A DNA stretch of 64,000 nt from Archangium violaceum Cb vi76 (GCF_000733295.1 NZ_JPMI01000201.1:1-64000), one strand, 5' to 3'. Positions 1-8,809 are shown, counted from the stretch's first letter. Numbers and translations are program-made. The notes: a model not told the origin generated them from the sequence alone.

Positions 1-1
1 G

Positions 2-106
2 CACAGGGCACTCCGCCGCATGACGCAGCACCATCCCCGGATTCGCCCCTACGGTGTCTATCCTGCCGACAAGGAGGCCGGAGAGCATCTCCTCGCAAAG
101 AGGTGA
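2..106 (+). CDS. C-terminal fragment of an unidentified protein
   Basis: An open frame enters from the left edge and stops with TGA at 104-106. The visible 34 residues include the stretch HHPRIRPYGVYPADKEAG and end in LLAKR. The fragment converges on the minus-strand gene that stops at 109, leaving only 2 bases between the two stops, which is the usual spacing of real convergent genes. The composition looks protein-like, but the piece is too short to place in a family. Confidence 0.45.
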   Translation, partial: HRALRRMTQHHPRIRPYGVYPADKEAGEHLLAKR

Positions 107-108
107 CA

Positions 109-513
109 TCATGTGGCGGTCGTGTCCTGGAGTGCGCTGACGATGTCCTCTCCTGTCGTCTCCGGCCTCAACTCGATACTTCGGTTATAGCCCTCGTCGA
201 ATAGCAGGAAGGGCTGGCCCTGGGGGAAGATGGCCCGATATTCGAGGGCGAACTCGGCACAGTCACCGGGGGCGCCATGAAAAACGACGGTCGACCCCTC
301 CAGGTTGAGGTGCCCGTCAATCGAGGATTCCGACATCCGTATACGGAAATCGACGGAGCGCGGCCCTCCTGGAATGTCGACGGATTTGATGATTGCGGAG
401 GGCCACCGAGAAGTCAGGACTTGGATGAACTCCTGCTCGGAGAGGCACCAGCCCTCTCGACGTACCGAAGACCCAGAAAATGGACCGAGCTGCGCCTGAA
501 GAGAAAGCTTCAG
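109..513 (-). CDS. 134-aa hypothetical protein with probable CTG start, last gene of operon A
   Basis: I do not recognise this protein. With conventional start codons only a 75-aa reading from ATG at 336 is possible. The same frame stays open upstream and reads as convincing protein (residues such as SEQEFIQVLTSRWPSA) back to a CTG at 513-511. That CTG overlaps the TGA of the upstream lipoprotein gene as CTGA, the same 4-base overlap style used by the other genes of this operon, and GGCGGGA lies 5 bases upstream as a possible ribosome site. The predicted start is MKLSLQAQLGPF. No signal peptide or membrane segment is visible, so it is probably cytoplasmic. Alternatives are a start at 336 or a gene that has lost its ATG. 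Confidence 0.55.
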   Translation of the reverse strand: MKLSLQAQLGPFSGSSVRREGWCLSEQEFIQVLTSRWPSAIIKSVDIPGGPRSVDFRIRMSESSIDGHLNLEGSTVVFHGAPGDCAEFALEYRAIFPQGQPFLLFDEGYNRSIELRPETTGEDIVSALQDTTAT

Positions 514-2672
514 GGCATTCCCGCCGCCGCGCTCCTCGATGCCCCGCGAGGTTCTCTCGCCACGGGCGTCCCTGTGCCGCGCCGGCTTGCGAGAGGCTTC
601 GCCGACTTCACGGCACCTTTCGGCAGCCGCATATCAGGCGTTTGCTCCTCGACTGGTACGGATGCTTCGCGACAAGCCGCGGCGGCGGTGAGGAAGTCCG
701 AGCGGTAGTCGTTGAGCTGATGGACGGTCAGGGGAGTGACGAAGTCCGTGAAATCCCCCGAGCCTCCCTTCAGCCGTGTCTGGGCGATGGTGAGCACCCT
801 CGCACCAGCCTTGGCGCTGGTGCAGAAACGCGCGTGCCACAGCTTCGCCCACCCATGAGGGTCCGGGAATGGAGGCTGCTTGATGGCTTGGAGGATCTCG
901 GGCAGCGAGCAGCCCGAGCTGAGGCCGAGGCGGATGCAGGGCGCTGAAACATCCATCCGGAGACGGGAGACGGCAGCCGCCAGAAACTCTCCCATGCGCC
1001 GGGGGCCCAATGGCACTTGGCGCGCCTCGACGAGCTCAACGGCCGCCTGGAGCAGCGTCGCATCCGCATGCAGGCTCGCGAGCGGCTGCTTGCGCAGCAG
1101 TGCGAGAACCCCGCACTGCGACCGCGCCGTGAGCCGGGTCCCCGCCACCACCAATGTGCCAAGCACCCGCCGGTAGGCCTCAAGCGCCTCTGGCGGGGCG
1201 GTGTCGAAGAAGGGCGCCGCGACCTCGGTCTCCTGGGGGCACCACGTCTGCTCGCCAGGCGCCAGCCTCGCCTCCACGGCGGCGTACTCCGGCGGGCAGG
1301 GCGCATGGGGGCCCTCAAAGAGTGCCTGGTTCAACAGGCACAGGCCGAGCTCTGCTAGGCGCGCACCCCAGGGGATGCGTGGATCTCCCTCCTGCGTGGC
1401 GGCCCCCTCTGTCTGGACAGGCTGGACGAAGACCAGATCGGCCTGGTTGATCAATGCAGCGACGTTCCGGAGGCGGACCTCGCGGCTCGTGGTCGTCTCC
1501 CAGGCGTACACGAGCGCATGCGCGGCTTGATTCAAGCGATCCTGGGCCAATTCGGCGGTCAGGCTCTGGCTGTTTGGGTTGCCGGGCGTCGAGGGCAGGA
1601 GCATGAGCCAAGTGTTCTGCGCGTCGCGCATGGCGAAGTACCCCATTAGATTCAGATTGTCGTACACGATGTCTTGAAGCACTTCGTCCACGCGCTTGAG
1701 CGTCCCGCGTTCCGTGATCGACGCGGTATGCACATACATCGGCCAGGCCACTGTGAGCCGTTCGTTGAGCGGAGCGTGCGCTTCCCTGCGGCGGAAGGCC
1801 TCGAGGTAGCCCTGGAACCCAACGCCGAGCGTGCCCCGATGCAGCTCCAGGGAGTGCATGCCCCACTGGGTGGTGATCCAGTACACCAGCGTCGCAACCC
1901 GGCCAATGCGGTCATTCGGCCCCCAGCTTTTGGACGGAAGGACCTCCGGCATGGTCTGCGCCGTCTGGACGGGACCGTGGTGGGCACGAGGGTGCTCGCT
2001 CCAGGCGGTTGCCTCCGCCAGGAGCTGGTCCCGGAACGCGGTCACAGCAGCCTCCACCTCCTGCGCCTGGGAGCTGCCCGGGGTCTGGCCATTGGCTCTC
2101 TGAAGCGTATCAAGCACCCGCACGGCCTGTGCATCCACCCTCAGCAGCTGCTCCGTGAGCCCAACGTCCTGGTTCACCAAGGGGCCCTCAAGCTCCGCGA
2201 GCCGCGCGATGACGAACTGGTAGATGGAGGCCCACGACTGACGCCCTCGACGGGGTGGGGCGTCATCCAGCGTCGAGTCGCCCAACAGGATCGCCGAAGA
2301 GGCTCGCGCATCCAGCTCGTACCACTCGACGAGCCGCCGCCGAGCAAGTTGCAGCACCCGGCCAAGGTCCGCGTCGGAGACGAGCCGAGCCTCCCAGCAG
2401 CGGTTCACCTCCGCCACGAGCTCGAAGAGCTTGGGGAAGCGATCCTGTGTCGTCGGCCGCTCCGAATCGAACTCCTCGCCTCCGCCACGAACCAGCGCGG
2501 CGCAGGCCACCTGCGCGTGGGACGGAGGAGCCGCGGGCAGCCCCGGCTCCGCGGGCCCGGAGCGTGGAGACGGGACCACCACGTTTTTCTCCGCCCCCCT
2601 GGGGAAGGCACATCCCACCGAGCTCAAAGCCCCGAGCAGCAGGAGGTAGGTAACCTTTCGGCATCCAGGCAT
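510..2672 (-). CDS. large lipoprotein of operon A, unknown function (720 aa)
   Basis: The family is not recognised. The N-terminus has a lipoprotein signal peptide (TYLLLLGALSSVGC, lipid-modified Cys at residue 21), so the protein should be anchored in an envelope membrane. The body is long, largely helical in composition, with no further membrane span, and the last 40 residues are basic and disordered. I chose the ATG at 2672 because AAGGAG, inside the last codons of the upstream gene, is correctly spaced; a GTG at 2687 would add five residues ahead of the signal. The gene follows the 425-aa gene after 2 bases and overlaps the downstream 134-aa gene. In context it could be the outer-membrane component of the ExbB/ExbD-like machine, which is inference. 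Confidence 0.75.
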   Translation of the reverse strand: MPGCRKVTYLLLLGALSSVGCAFPRGAEKNVVVPSPRSGPAEPGLPAAPPSHAQVACAALVRGGGEEFDSERPTTQDRFPKLFELVAEVNRCWEARLVSDADLGRVLQLARRRLVEWYELDARASSAILLGDSTLDDAPPRRGRQSWASIYQFVIARLAELEGPLVNQDVGLTEQLLRVDAQAVRVLDTLQRANGQTPGSSQAQEVEAAVTAFRDQLLAEATAWSEHPRAHHGPVQTAQTMPEVLPSKSWGPNDRIGRVATLVYWITTQWGMHSLELHRGTLGVGFQGYLEAFRRREAHAPLNERLTVAWPMYVHTASITERGTLKRVDEVLQDIVYDNLNLMGYFAMRDAQNTWLMLLPSTPGNPNSQSLTAELAQDRLNQAAHALVYAWETTTSREVRLRNVAALINQADLVFVQPVQTEGAATQEGDPRIPWGARLAELGLCLLNQALFEGPHAPCPPEYAAVEARLAPGEQTWCPQETEVAAPFFDTAPPEALEAYRRVLGTLVVAGTRLTARSQCGVLALLRKQPLASLHADATLLQAAVELVEARQVPLGPRRMGEFLAAAVSRLRMDVSAPCIRLGLSSGCSLPEILQAIKQPPFPDPHGWAKLWHARFCTSAKAGARVLTIAQTRLKGGSGDFTDFVTPLTVHQLNDYRSDFLTAAAACREASVPVEEQTPDMRLPKGAVKSAKPLASRRGTGTPVAREPRGASRSAAAGMP

Positions 2673-2674
2673 GC

Positions 2675-3952
2675 TCACTCCTTGCACTCCTTCAGCGCGC
2701 GCTCCATGGCGTCGATGTCGGCGAGCTGAGGTCTCCTGCCGTCGATGAAGAGCCCGCCCCCCTCCCTCACGGCGAACACACGGCCTCCAGAGGTGCAGGG
2801 CCTTCCCCTGCGCTGCAAGAGGACCGAGAGGTCGTGCGCCACCTCAAGCATCCTGCTCGCCGTTGCCTGGCGCTGAGACCTTCCGGCGGTAGGACCGGTT
2901 GCGCGCCCATCGCCGCCTGGAGACGGTCGATCTACGATGGGGGCAGCGCCTCTTCCCGTGCCAGCCCTGGAGCTGCCAGTTCCGTTGGGACCTCCTTCGG
3001 GGACCGGTGGCGGGCCCCGGCCTGTGGTTCCCGAGGGCGTGAGCCCGGGAGTCGAGCGTCCTGCGATGGGAGCCTCGCCCAGGCCCGGCGGGGGAGGTGA
3101 CAGTGGACGTCCTGGCGGCGGTGTGGGTGGCGCTTCGGGAGGCTGACGGTCCGGAGGCCGCTGCAGCTGGGCGGGTTCCTCGACGGCATAGGAAAGCTCC
3201 ACAACCTCGATGGCCACGCGGTCCTGGGACTGCTGGAGCGGCTTGAGCGTCAAGGCCATCCCGGGTTCAGGCGCATCCGGTGAGACAGCGCTCACCAGGC
3301 TCGGCAGCAACACCACGGGCAATAGCAGGCGCACCTGCAACGGGAGCACCAGCCTCGAGATCTTCAAGAGATTCGAGCGCACATCGACGGAGGAGAGATC
3401 CCACTGTGACTCCTCGAGCTGGGGATGCGGAACCGGGAGGCGAGCGAGGATCTGGTTCAGCGCGTCGAGGTGCTTTCCGCAGGAGAACGAAGGCTTGTAC
3501 AGCTGAAACCACCGCAGCGCCTCATCGCCTGGCAGGCGGGTCGAGCACTCTCCCAGGTACTGCCAGACGCAGACATCGCAGGACTTCTCGGCGGCGATCT
3601 CACCGTCATAGTAGGGAAAGTCACCCAGGAGTTCCCGTGTCGCGCCGATGTGCGCATGAATGGCGATCTCCTGAAGGGAACGCAGCCCTCCCTCGTTCAG
3701 GAGGGCTTGGACCCGGTGAAGCACCGAGAGGGAGAGGACATTCACGGCGGTGGCATCGACGGGAGGCTGCTGGTGGTGCTGGCGCTGGCCCCACCCGGTG
3801 TGGGCCCACAGCAACATCGCCGCGAGTGTCTGGGCTGAGACGGCGCTCCAGAAGAGGAGGAAATCGGCGCGCAGCGGGGCGGAGGCCCCATCACCGCGCG
3901 CCGCACGGAGCCACTGCTCAGGTTCCCATTGAGATACATCGCTGGTGCTCAT
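2675..3952 (-). CDS. 425-aa operon A protein with Pro/Gly-rich linker, unknown function
   Basis: Not recognised. Residues 1-230 look folded and contain one hydrophobic stretch near residues 31-51 (FLLFWSAVSAQTLAAMLLWA) and a Cys-containing patch (CDVCVWQYLGEC followed by CGKH) that could bind metal. Residues about 270-350 are a Pro/Gly/Arg/Ser low-complexity linker. A small C-terminal domain follows, ending ERALKECKE. The start overlaps the stop of the ExbD-like gene by 4 bases (ATGA), and the 3' end supplies the ribosome site of the lipoprotein gene, so translation is coupled. The two-domain-plus-linker layout would suit a connector between an inner-membrane motor and the envelope, but nothing in the sequence proves this. 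Confidence 0.7.
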   Translation of the reverse strand: MSTSDVSQWEPEQWLRAARGDGASAPLRADFLLFWSAVSAQTLAAMLLWAHTGWGQRQHHQQPPVDATAVNVLSLSVLHRVQALLNEGGLRSLQEIAIHAHIGATRELLGDFPYYDGEIAAEKSCDVCVWQYLGECSTRLPGDEALRWFQLYKPSFSCGKHLDALNQILARLPVPHPQLEESQWDLSSVDVRSNLLKISRLVLPLQVRLLLPVVLLPSLVSAVSPDAPEPGMALTLKPLQQSQDRVAIEVVELSYAVEEPAQLQRPPDRQPPEAPPTPPPGRPLSPPPPGLGEAPIAGRSTPGLTPSGTTGRGPPPVPEGGPNGTGSSRAGTGRGAAPIVDRPSPGGDGRATGPTAGRSQRQATASRMLEVAHDLSVLLQRRGRPCTSGGRVFAVREGGGLFIDGRRPQLADIDAMERALKECKE

Positions 3953-4461
3953 CGCGCCGCTCCTTGCTGCTGCGAAGCCACCCCCGCCAGCGGGCGGAAG
4001 CCGGCCTCATGCATGACCCACTGCAGGCTCGCGCAGGCAAACAGGCCGTCTTCCCGCCTGCACAAGAGCACCACCTCCGGCCTGGACTGACGCAGCTCGG
4101 CGTGCAAGCGGCGCACCCCCTGGGGCACCTGCACGGCTCCGCCAAACGCCAGCGGGAGACACCCCGCCGTATACGAGCGGACCCGCTCGCTTCCGTCATC
4201 GGCGACCTCCACCAACTGCCACTGGCACTCAGCCGCGGGGTAGACCGCAGCATCCCTTGGCGCCGAGCCGTGCGCCCAACGGGCCATCAACCGCTTCGAG
4301 GCGGTGGGGGTGCCACCCTGCGCGATGGGCAGGTCCGCCAACTCCGCGCCGCTGGAGGGCGTCACAAAGAAAGCGAAGCCGATGAACGCCAGCGACAGCA
4401 GCGTGTACATGTCGAGCGCGGAGAGGAACAGATCGTCCCGAGACGAGATCCGCCGGCTCAT
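3949..4461 (-). CDS. ExbD/TolR/MotB-like small membrane protein (170 aa)
   Basis: One membrane segment near the N-terminus (residues about 13-33) contains a single Asp at its start (SALDMYTLLSLAFIGFAFF), matching the layout of ExbD, TolR and MotB, where one such Asp carries the proton relay. A short extracytoplasmic domain of about 130 residues follows, with four Cys residues that could form disulphides. There is no OmpA-type peptidoglycan-binding domain, so it resembles ExbD/TolR more than MotB or ZorB. It overlaps the ExbB-like gene upstream and the 425-aa gene downstream by 4 bases each. The assignment rests on topology, the Asp and the partner gene, since overall similarity is low. Confidence 0.6.
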   Translation of the reverse strand: MSRRISSRDDLFLSALDMYTLLSLAFIGFAFFVTPSSGAELADLPIAQGGTPTASKRLMARWAHGSAPRDAAVYPAAECQWQLVEVADDGSERVRSYTAGCLPLAFGGAVQVPQGVRRLHAELRQSRPEVVLLCRREDGLFACASLQWVMHEAGFRPLAGVASQQQGAAR

Positions 4462-5855
4462 GCCACATCTCCTCGCACCTGGGCCGGCGCCGGCTCGATG
4501 ACCTGCTCCGGACTCGGGGAGAGGCTGGTCACGTTCCGCCGCTTGTCAGGGACCTGATACACGGTGTCCGTGAGATCGACCCTGAAGGAATCTCCTCCAC
4601 GACGGAGCACATGCTCCAGGAGCCGGTCGCACGAGAAGGCGAAGATCCGGATTCCGAGCCCCGCGAAGGTCGCACTCATGGCCATGGAGATGGCCGAGGA
4701 GAAGCGGTTCATGTCGCGCTCGACGAAGATCCGGGGATCGAACGCGAGCAACAGCGCGCAGACCGTCAACAGGAAGCCGAGCGCGGGGCCCGTCACCTCC
4801 AGCCACTCGAGCAGGCCCCGAAAGCTCCGCTCCACGCTCTGGAGCGGAAACAGCAGCGGGATCTTCCCAACACTGCCTGGCTTCTTTTCCAGGGATGGTG
4901 GGCTCTGCCCGGCCGCGTGCGCTTCGGGCGGGACGCTTTCATCGAACACGGTCTGCAGCCTGGGACCCTTGCCCGAGCGGAACAGGCCGGAGAACCACCA
5001 GAAGAGGAGCCCGATGAACACCACGGCAAGAATGAAGTTGGCGCACACCATGACGCCCACCAGGAAGGGAACGATCCGGAGCGACATCCGTTGGGCGACC
5101 GCGATCGCGATCTGCTGGGGATCTCGGATCAGCACCAGCTCCGGCCGGTCCAGCAGGCCCTGGACGAACAAGCATGGGGCCTCGAGCCCTCCGTCCGGAT
5201 TGGAGCAGCGCTTCGCGGCCACGCCTCCACTCGCGGTTTCACCCATCTGCCACCTCGCCTCCGTCCAGAGAATCTCGGGCACCGGGGTGGAGACCGTCTT
5301 GGTCTGGGTCACGGCGCTCTGGACGTAGGGGATCAACCAGAACTCCTGGTACATGGAGGAAGTGCTCGGGGGAGGCAGCCGGAGAACCACCTTGCGAAAG
5401 GTGGACTTGGGCAGGAACTTCTGGAGCCTTGAGGGTCTGGCCTGGCCAGACCGATCGATGTCCTCCTGCTCGAGCTCGCAGCTCAGGGATTTCACCGGCT
5501 CCTGGGTAGCGGTCTTCGAGCCAGACACCTCCTGGCACTTCTGCCAGAGCTGGGAGGCAGGCGCCTTGTCGCCAGTCACGGGCGCCGCGAGCCAGAAGTT
5601 CCTCACGCCGGTGAGGTTTTCCGCCACCGCGAAGTGGAGCGCCTGGCCCTCGTCCTCGGACACGAGGATGAGCTTGCTCACGTCACGGTGAAGGGTCAGC
5701 CGGATCGCAGGCTGCTGCCCGGAGACGCGCGTCTGCCAGGCAACGCCGCTGAAGAGCAGCACGTACAGGCCCACGAGGAGAATGACGGCCACGAAAGCGT
5801 AGGGTGAATACCGCGCGCGCAGCACGGGTCCATACCAGGTATTTTTCGAAGACAT
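4458..5855 (-). CDS. divergent ExbB/TolQ/MotA-like proton-channel protein (465 aa)
   Basis: Four membrane segments are visible: residues about 18-40, 262-290, 350-372 and 385-408. A large extracytoplasmic domain of about 210 residues lies between the first two. The last pair carries the family signature in degenerate form: TGPALGFLLTVCALLLAFDP, then SAISMAMSATFAGLGIRI, as in ExbB/TolQ (LGLLGTV...I..AL..T..GL..A). With the next gene it would form a proton-driven inner-membrane motor. The large loop after the first segment is unusual for ExbB. AGAGGAG precedes the ATG, and the gene begins 66 bases after the regulator gene ends. The putative regulator box sits 45 bases upstream. Confidence 0.62.
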   Translation of the reverse strand: MSSKNTWYGPVLRARYSPYAFVAVILLVGLYVLLFSGVAWQTRVSGQQPAIRLTLHRDVSKLILVSEDEGQALHFAVAENLTGVRNFWLAAPVTGDKAPASQLWQKCQEVSGSKTATQEPVKSLSCELEQEDIDRSGQARPSRLQKFLPKSTFRKVVLRLPPPSTSSMYQEFWLIPYVQSAVTQTKTVSTPVPEILWTEARWQMGETASGGVAAKRCSNPDGGLEAPCLFVQGLLDRPELVLIRDPQQIAIAVAQRMSLRIVPFLVGVMVCANFILAVVFIGLLFWWFSGLFRSGKGPRLQTVFDESVPPEAHAAGQSPPSLEKKPGSVGKIPLLFPLQSVERSFRGLLEWLEVTGPALGFLLTVCALLLAFDPRIFVERDMNRFSSAISMAMSATFAGLGIRIFAFSCDRLLEHVLRRGGDSFRVDLTDTVYQVPDKRRNVTSLSPSPEQVIEPAPAQVRGDVA

Positions 5856-5884
5856 CGGCCGGCTCCTCTTTCAAGTCGTGGCCG

Positions 5885-5918
5885 ACGATGGCAAACCCAG
5901 CGTGACTGGCGCGTGATG
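5885..5918 (-). promoter_or_regulatory. putative SARP box and -10 of operon A
   Basis: On the plus strand the heptamers CGTGACT (5901-5907) and CGTGATG (5912-5918) are direct repeats at an 11-bp period. SARP regulators bind heptamer direct repeats with 4-bp spacers at this period. Reading toward operon A, a -10-like CATCGT (5890-5885) follows 10 bases after the repeat. The ATG of the ExbB-like gene is 45 bases from the repeat. A matching site with the same orientation and offset lies upstream of operon B. Confidence 0.6.
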
Positions 5919-5921
5919 AAC

Positions 5922-7751
5922 TCAGCGGGGGAGGCGGCGGTACTCGTCGACCCGCTCGGACAGCACCTTGCGGATGGCCTCGGGCAACGTGGCCAGGAGC
6001 ACCTCGCCCACCACATCATGGACGAACCAGCGGTCCTGGAAGAGGTGGGCATCCAAGAGGAGTTGTAAGGGCCTCGCGAGGTGACTGACAGGCACCTCCA
6101 GCACAAAGGCCGCGAGCTGGACGCTGAAGTCCGTCCGAGCCACGGCGAAGACCCGCGCGAGCCGGAGGGCCTCCTCGGGCAGCAGGTTCAGGCGCTGCTC
6201 GATGATCGCCCTGACGCGCTCGGGAGGTGGAAGCGAGCTGGGGAAGCGCCCGTTGAAGGTCCCGGACTCCAGCAGGTGACGCGAGGTCTCCACGATGAAG
6301 AAGGGATTGCCGCCGGTGTAGGCCGCCATCTCCTCCGCGACCTGCTCCAGCCTGGAATCGCCCATTGCCCGCAGCATGACCCGGACGGCCTCGGTGTCCA
6401 GCCGCTCCACGGTCACCCACTTCATCAACCCGGCGCTGCGCGCGTTCTGCACCAGCTGCCGCTCCCATGCCTCCCGGATCTCGGTGGTGCGATAGACATT
6501 GATGATGAGGGGAAAGCGGCCGGCCACCATCTCCTCGTTGAACTCGGAATGGAGCTGGAGCCCAAGCTCGGCGCTGTCCCGGTCCATGTAATGCGCATCG
6601 TCGTAGATGAGGACCTTGACGTCTCGCAGCGCGTCCCGAAGGAACTCGGCGAGTGCCGAGAAGAGCCGGGACCGCTCCTGCGGGCTGGAAGGAGGGGGAA
6701 GGGGCCTGGTTTCCAGCTTGGGAACCAGCCGCGACAGCTCCTTGCGCACCCATCCGCGCGGCTGCACCTCCGGCTTCTGCTCCAGCACGTGGCGCAGGTT
6801 CCTCATGTGGGTGCGAAAGGAGCCCCCTTCGCGATCTCCTGGCCGGGCGTTGAGCAGGAGTGTGTTGCCTCGCGATCGCGCGAACTCCGTCACCAGCCGG
6901 GACTTGCCGATGCCCGCCACGCCATCCACGAACATGGGCTTGCGCTCCGCCCACGCTGTCTCCATGGCGGCCCAGGCCCGCTCGCGGCCCGCGAGTACAT
7001 GGGAGTGAGTCACCAGCAGCGGGCGCACGGGGCGTCCCACGGGAGCAGGCCGCTGAGGCGTGGATTCCGAGCGCTCGATGATGCGGGCCAACTCCCGCGT
7101 CGCCGGAGAGGGCCCTGTCTGGAACTCGCTCATCAGCATCACCTGGCATTGGCGATAGGCCTCCAGCGCCGCGGTACGGTTCCCCAGGAGGTAGTGCAGG
7201 CGCATCAGGTGCTGATAGGCCGTCTCCGATGTGCGCTCTCGTGCCAGGAGTTGCCGCGCCCCCTCGAGTGCGGTGGTGAGCCGGCCTTCTCGCTCCAGCC
7301 GCTGCACCTCCCGCCCCATCGCCTCCAACCACCTGTGCCGCAGGTCCAGGCGCCACCCATCCAGCCACTCATTCAAGTCATCACATTTCGGGTAATTCAG
7401 CTCCTTCAGCAGCTCCCCGTCATAGGAAACCGCCCGCGCATCGTCTCGGGCCTCGAGTGCCGCACGCAGGTGGAGCACGTCCAGGGTGATTCCATCGCGC
7501 AATCTCAGGAAGGCCCTCCCCTCGATACACTCCTCACCCAGGAGCCGCCGGAGGCGCAGCAGAACCTGCCGCAGGTTGCCGCGTGCGGCCGCCTCTTCTG
7601 TGGTGGGCCACAACATGCCCACGAGGCGCGAACGCGCCGTGGCCCCTTCGAGCGCCAAGTAGGCCAGGAGTGCGGCGGTCTTCTGCTCCAGGCTGACCCG
7701 CTCTCCCTGAACCGACACGGCCCAGGTCTCTCCGAGGAGTCGGATCTCCAC
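5922..7751 (-). CDS. SARP/BTAD-type transcriptional regulator with AAA-type ATPase domain
   Basis: Residues 1-95 form an OmpR/SARP-like winged helix (MEIRLLGETW at the start, then a region equivalent to LLAYLALEGATARSRLVGML). A helical BTAD domain follows (about 100-230), including TSETAYQHLMRLHYLLGNR and AALEAYRQC. An ATPase module begins near residue 260, with Walker A GVAGIGKSRL and Walker B VLIYDDAHYMD. At 609 aa it is a large SARP without the tetratricopeptide tail. I chose GTG at 7751 because GGGGGAG lies 5 bases upstream; a GTG at 7781 is possible. It is the only transcription regulator in the accessory region and precedes operon A in the same direction, so it is the natural candidate for the shared boxes. 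The ATPase domain suggests nucleotide-gated activity. Confidence 0.85.
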   Translation of the reverse strand: MEIRLLGETWAVSVQGERVSLEQKTAALLAYLALEGATARSRLVGMLWPTTEEAAARGNLRQVLLRLRRLLGEECIEGRAFLRLRDGITLDVLHLRAALEARDDARAVSYDGELLKELNYPKCDDLNEWLDGWRLDLRHRWLEAMGREVQRLEREGRLTTALEGARQLLARERTSETAYQHLMRLHYLLGNRTAALEAYRQCQVMLMSEFQTGPSPATRELARIIERSESTPQRPAPVGRPVRPLLVTHSHVLAGRERAWAAMETAWAERKPMFVDGVAGIGKSRLVTEFARSRGNTLLLNARPGDREGGSFRTHMRNLRHVLEQKPEVQPRGWVRKELSRLVPKLETRPLPPPSSPQERSRLFSALAEFLRDALRDVKVLIYDDAHYMDRDSAELGLQLHSEFNEEMVAGRFPLIINVYRTTEIREAWERQLVQNARSAGLMKWVTVERLDTEAVRVMLRAMGDSRLEQVAEEMAAYTGGNPFFIVETSRHLLESGTFNGRFPSSLPPPERVRAIIEQRLNLLPEEALRLARVFAVARTDFSVQLAAFVLEVPVSHLARPLQLLLDAHLFQDRWFVHDVVGEVLLATLPEAIRKVLSERVDEYRRLPR

Positions 7752-7888
7752 GTCTGCTCCCCCAAAGTGGTTAGCTTCCACGAGCTCCGCTCAAGGTCCC
7801 AGGATATCACTGCCGGTGCAACTCCGTGCACGGAAACCTGGCGCGCATCCAGCGGAGCGCTCAACAGGGGTCACTCGGACCGGGCGTG

Positions 7889-8809
7889 CTACCAGTCCTC
7901 TCTCGGCCCGTCTTCGCGCTGGCGCTGCTTGACGACCGAGCGATTACGCGCGTTGAGAAGGTCCCGGTAGATGCGATCGACCTTGCTGTGGACCGGCAGC
8001 TTTCCTTCAACCCAGCGCTCGCCGTCCTTATGGGGTCCAGCCAGCGCCTGCCTGACCGCCAGGGTCATCAACTCCCAGGCCTCACCGACGACCTGCTCGT
8101 GGACGGTCACGCGCTTCCCATGAGCAGAACAGTCGGCGGAACCGATCCGGATGATCCTCTTCTCCGTTTCAGTGAGCAGTTTCTGCACACTGGGGTGCCT
8201 CATCAGCAGGTCCTTATAGGCGTTAGCGTCCTCACACACCCCCAGGAGGTGCAACAGACCGCGCCTGTTATCACGCTGTCCATCCCAGGACTGACGCTGG
8301 CCAACGTCGGTGAAACCCGCCGTCCGGAAGTGGCTTGTCTCCCAATAGTCACAATCCAGCCTCGCCAGATAGGCCAGGGCGCCCGCGAGTTCGCTCTCCT
8401 CCGCGTGCGACATATTCAGATTCGACCGGCTCTCGAGACGCGGGGGCTTGAACGGTTCGAAGTGACACCAGCCGAGCGAATACGGATGCGCTGAGAGCAC
8501 GGCATGGTGACCGTTCTTGATGGGCGAATCCTCCCGCTTCCTGCACTTGACCTCGAACCGCAGGAAGGTGTGCTTGCCGAGCGAGCGGGGCAGCGCCGCG
8601 ACGAACACCTCGACCTCGCCCCCATAGAAGAGCTCGCCGCCGCGCTCAATGACCCGCATGGCGGTCACAGGCCGCTCAGCGGCAAAGGCCGCGATCTCTC
8701 CGGCCTCATATGACGCGGTATCAGCGTCCGCGAGCGGCATGCGCCAGTTCCGGATATCGAAACCTCCCACGGGCCAGTACCTTTCACGCGCTCGGGCAGG
8801 TGAGCCCAT
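7889..8809 (-). CDS. hypothetical protein (about 306 aa)
   Basis: Not recognised. No signal peptide or membrane span is visible. The sequence has aromatic-rich folded stretches such as ERYWPVGGFDIRNW and LPRSLGKHTFLRFEVKCRK and a basic C-terminus. The start is uncertain: ATG at 8809 keeps the well-structured RERYWPVGG region, GTG at 8899 would add 30 residues that look non-coding, and ATG at 8740 has the best-placed upstream purines. It lies 137 bases ahead of the regulator gene on the same strand and is divergent from the N-acyl synthase gene, so it may have its own promoter. Confidence 0.6.
   Translation of the reverse strand: MGSPARARERYWPVGGFDIRNWRMPLADADTASYEAGEIAAFAAERPVTAMRVIERGGELFYGGEVEVFVAALPRSLGKHTFLRFEVKCRKREDSPIKNGHHAVLSAHPYSLGWCHFEPFKPPRLESRSNLNMSHAEESELAGALAYLARLDCDYWETSHFRTAGFTDVGQRQSWDGQRDNRRGLLHLLGVCEDANAYKDLLMRHPSVQKLLTETEKRIIRIGSADCSAHGKRVTVHEQVVGEAWELMTLAVRQALAGPHKDGERWVEGKLPVHSKVDRIYRDLLNARNRSVVKQRQREDGPREDW

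Noticed and set aside
3949-5855. Zorya defence system (ZorA/ZorB)
   Set aside because: The ExbB-like and ExbD-like pair recalls ZorAB, but the small protein has no OmpA-like peptidoglycan-binding domain, and no ZorC, ZorD or ZorE gene is near.
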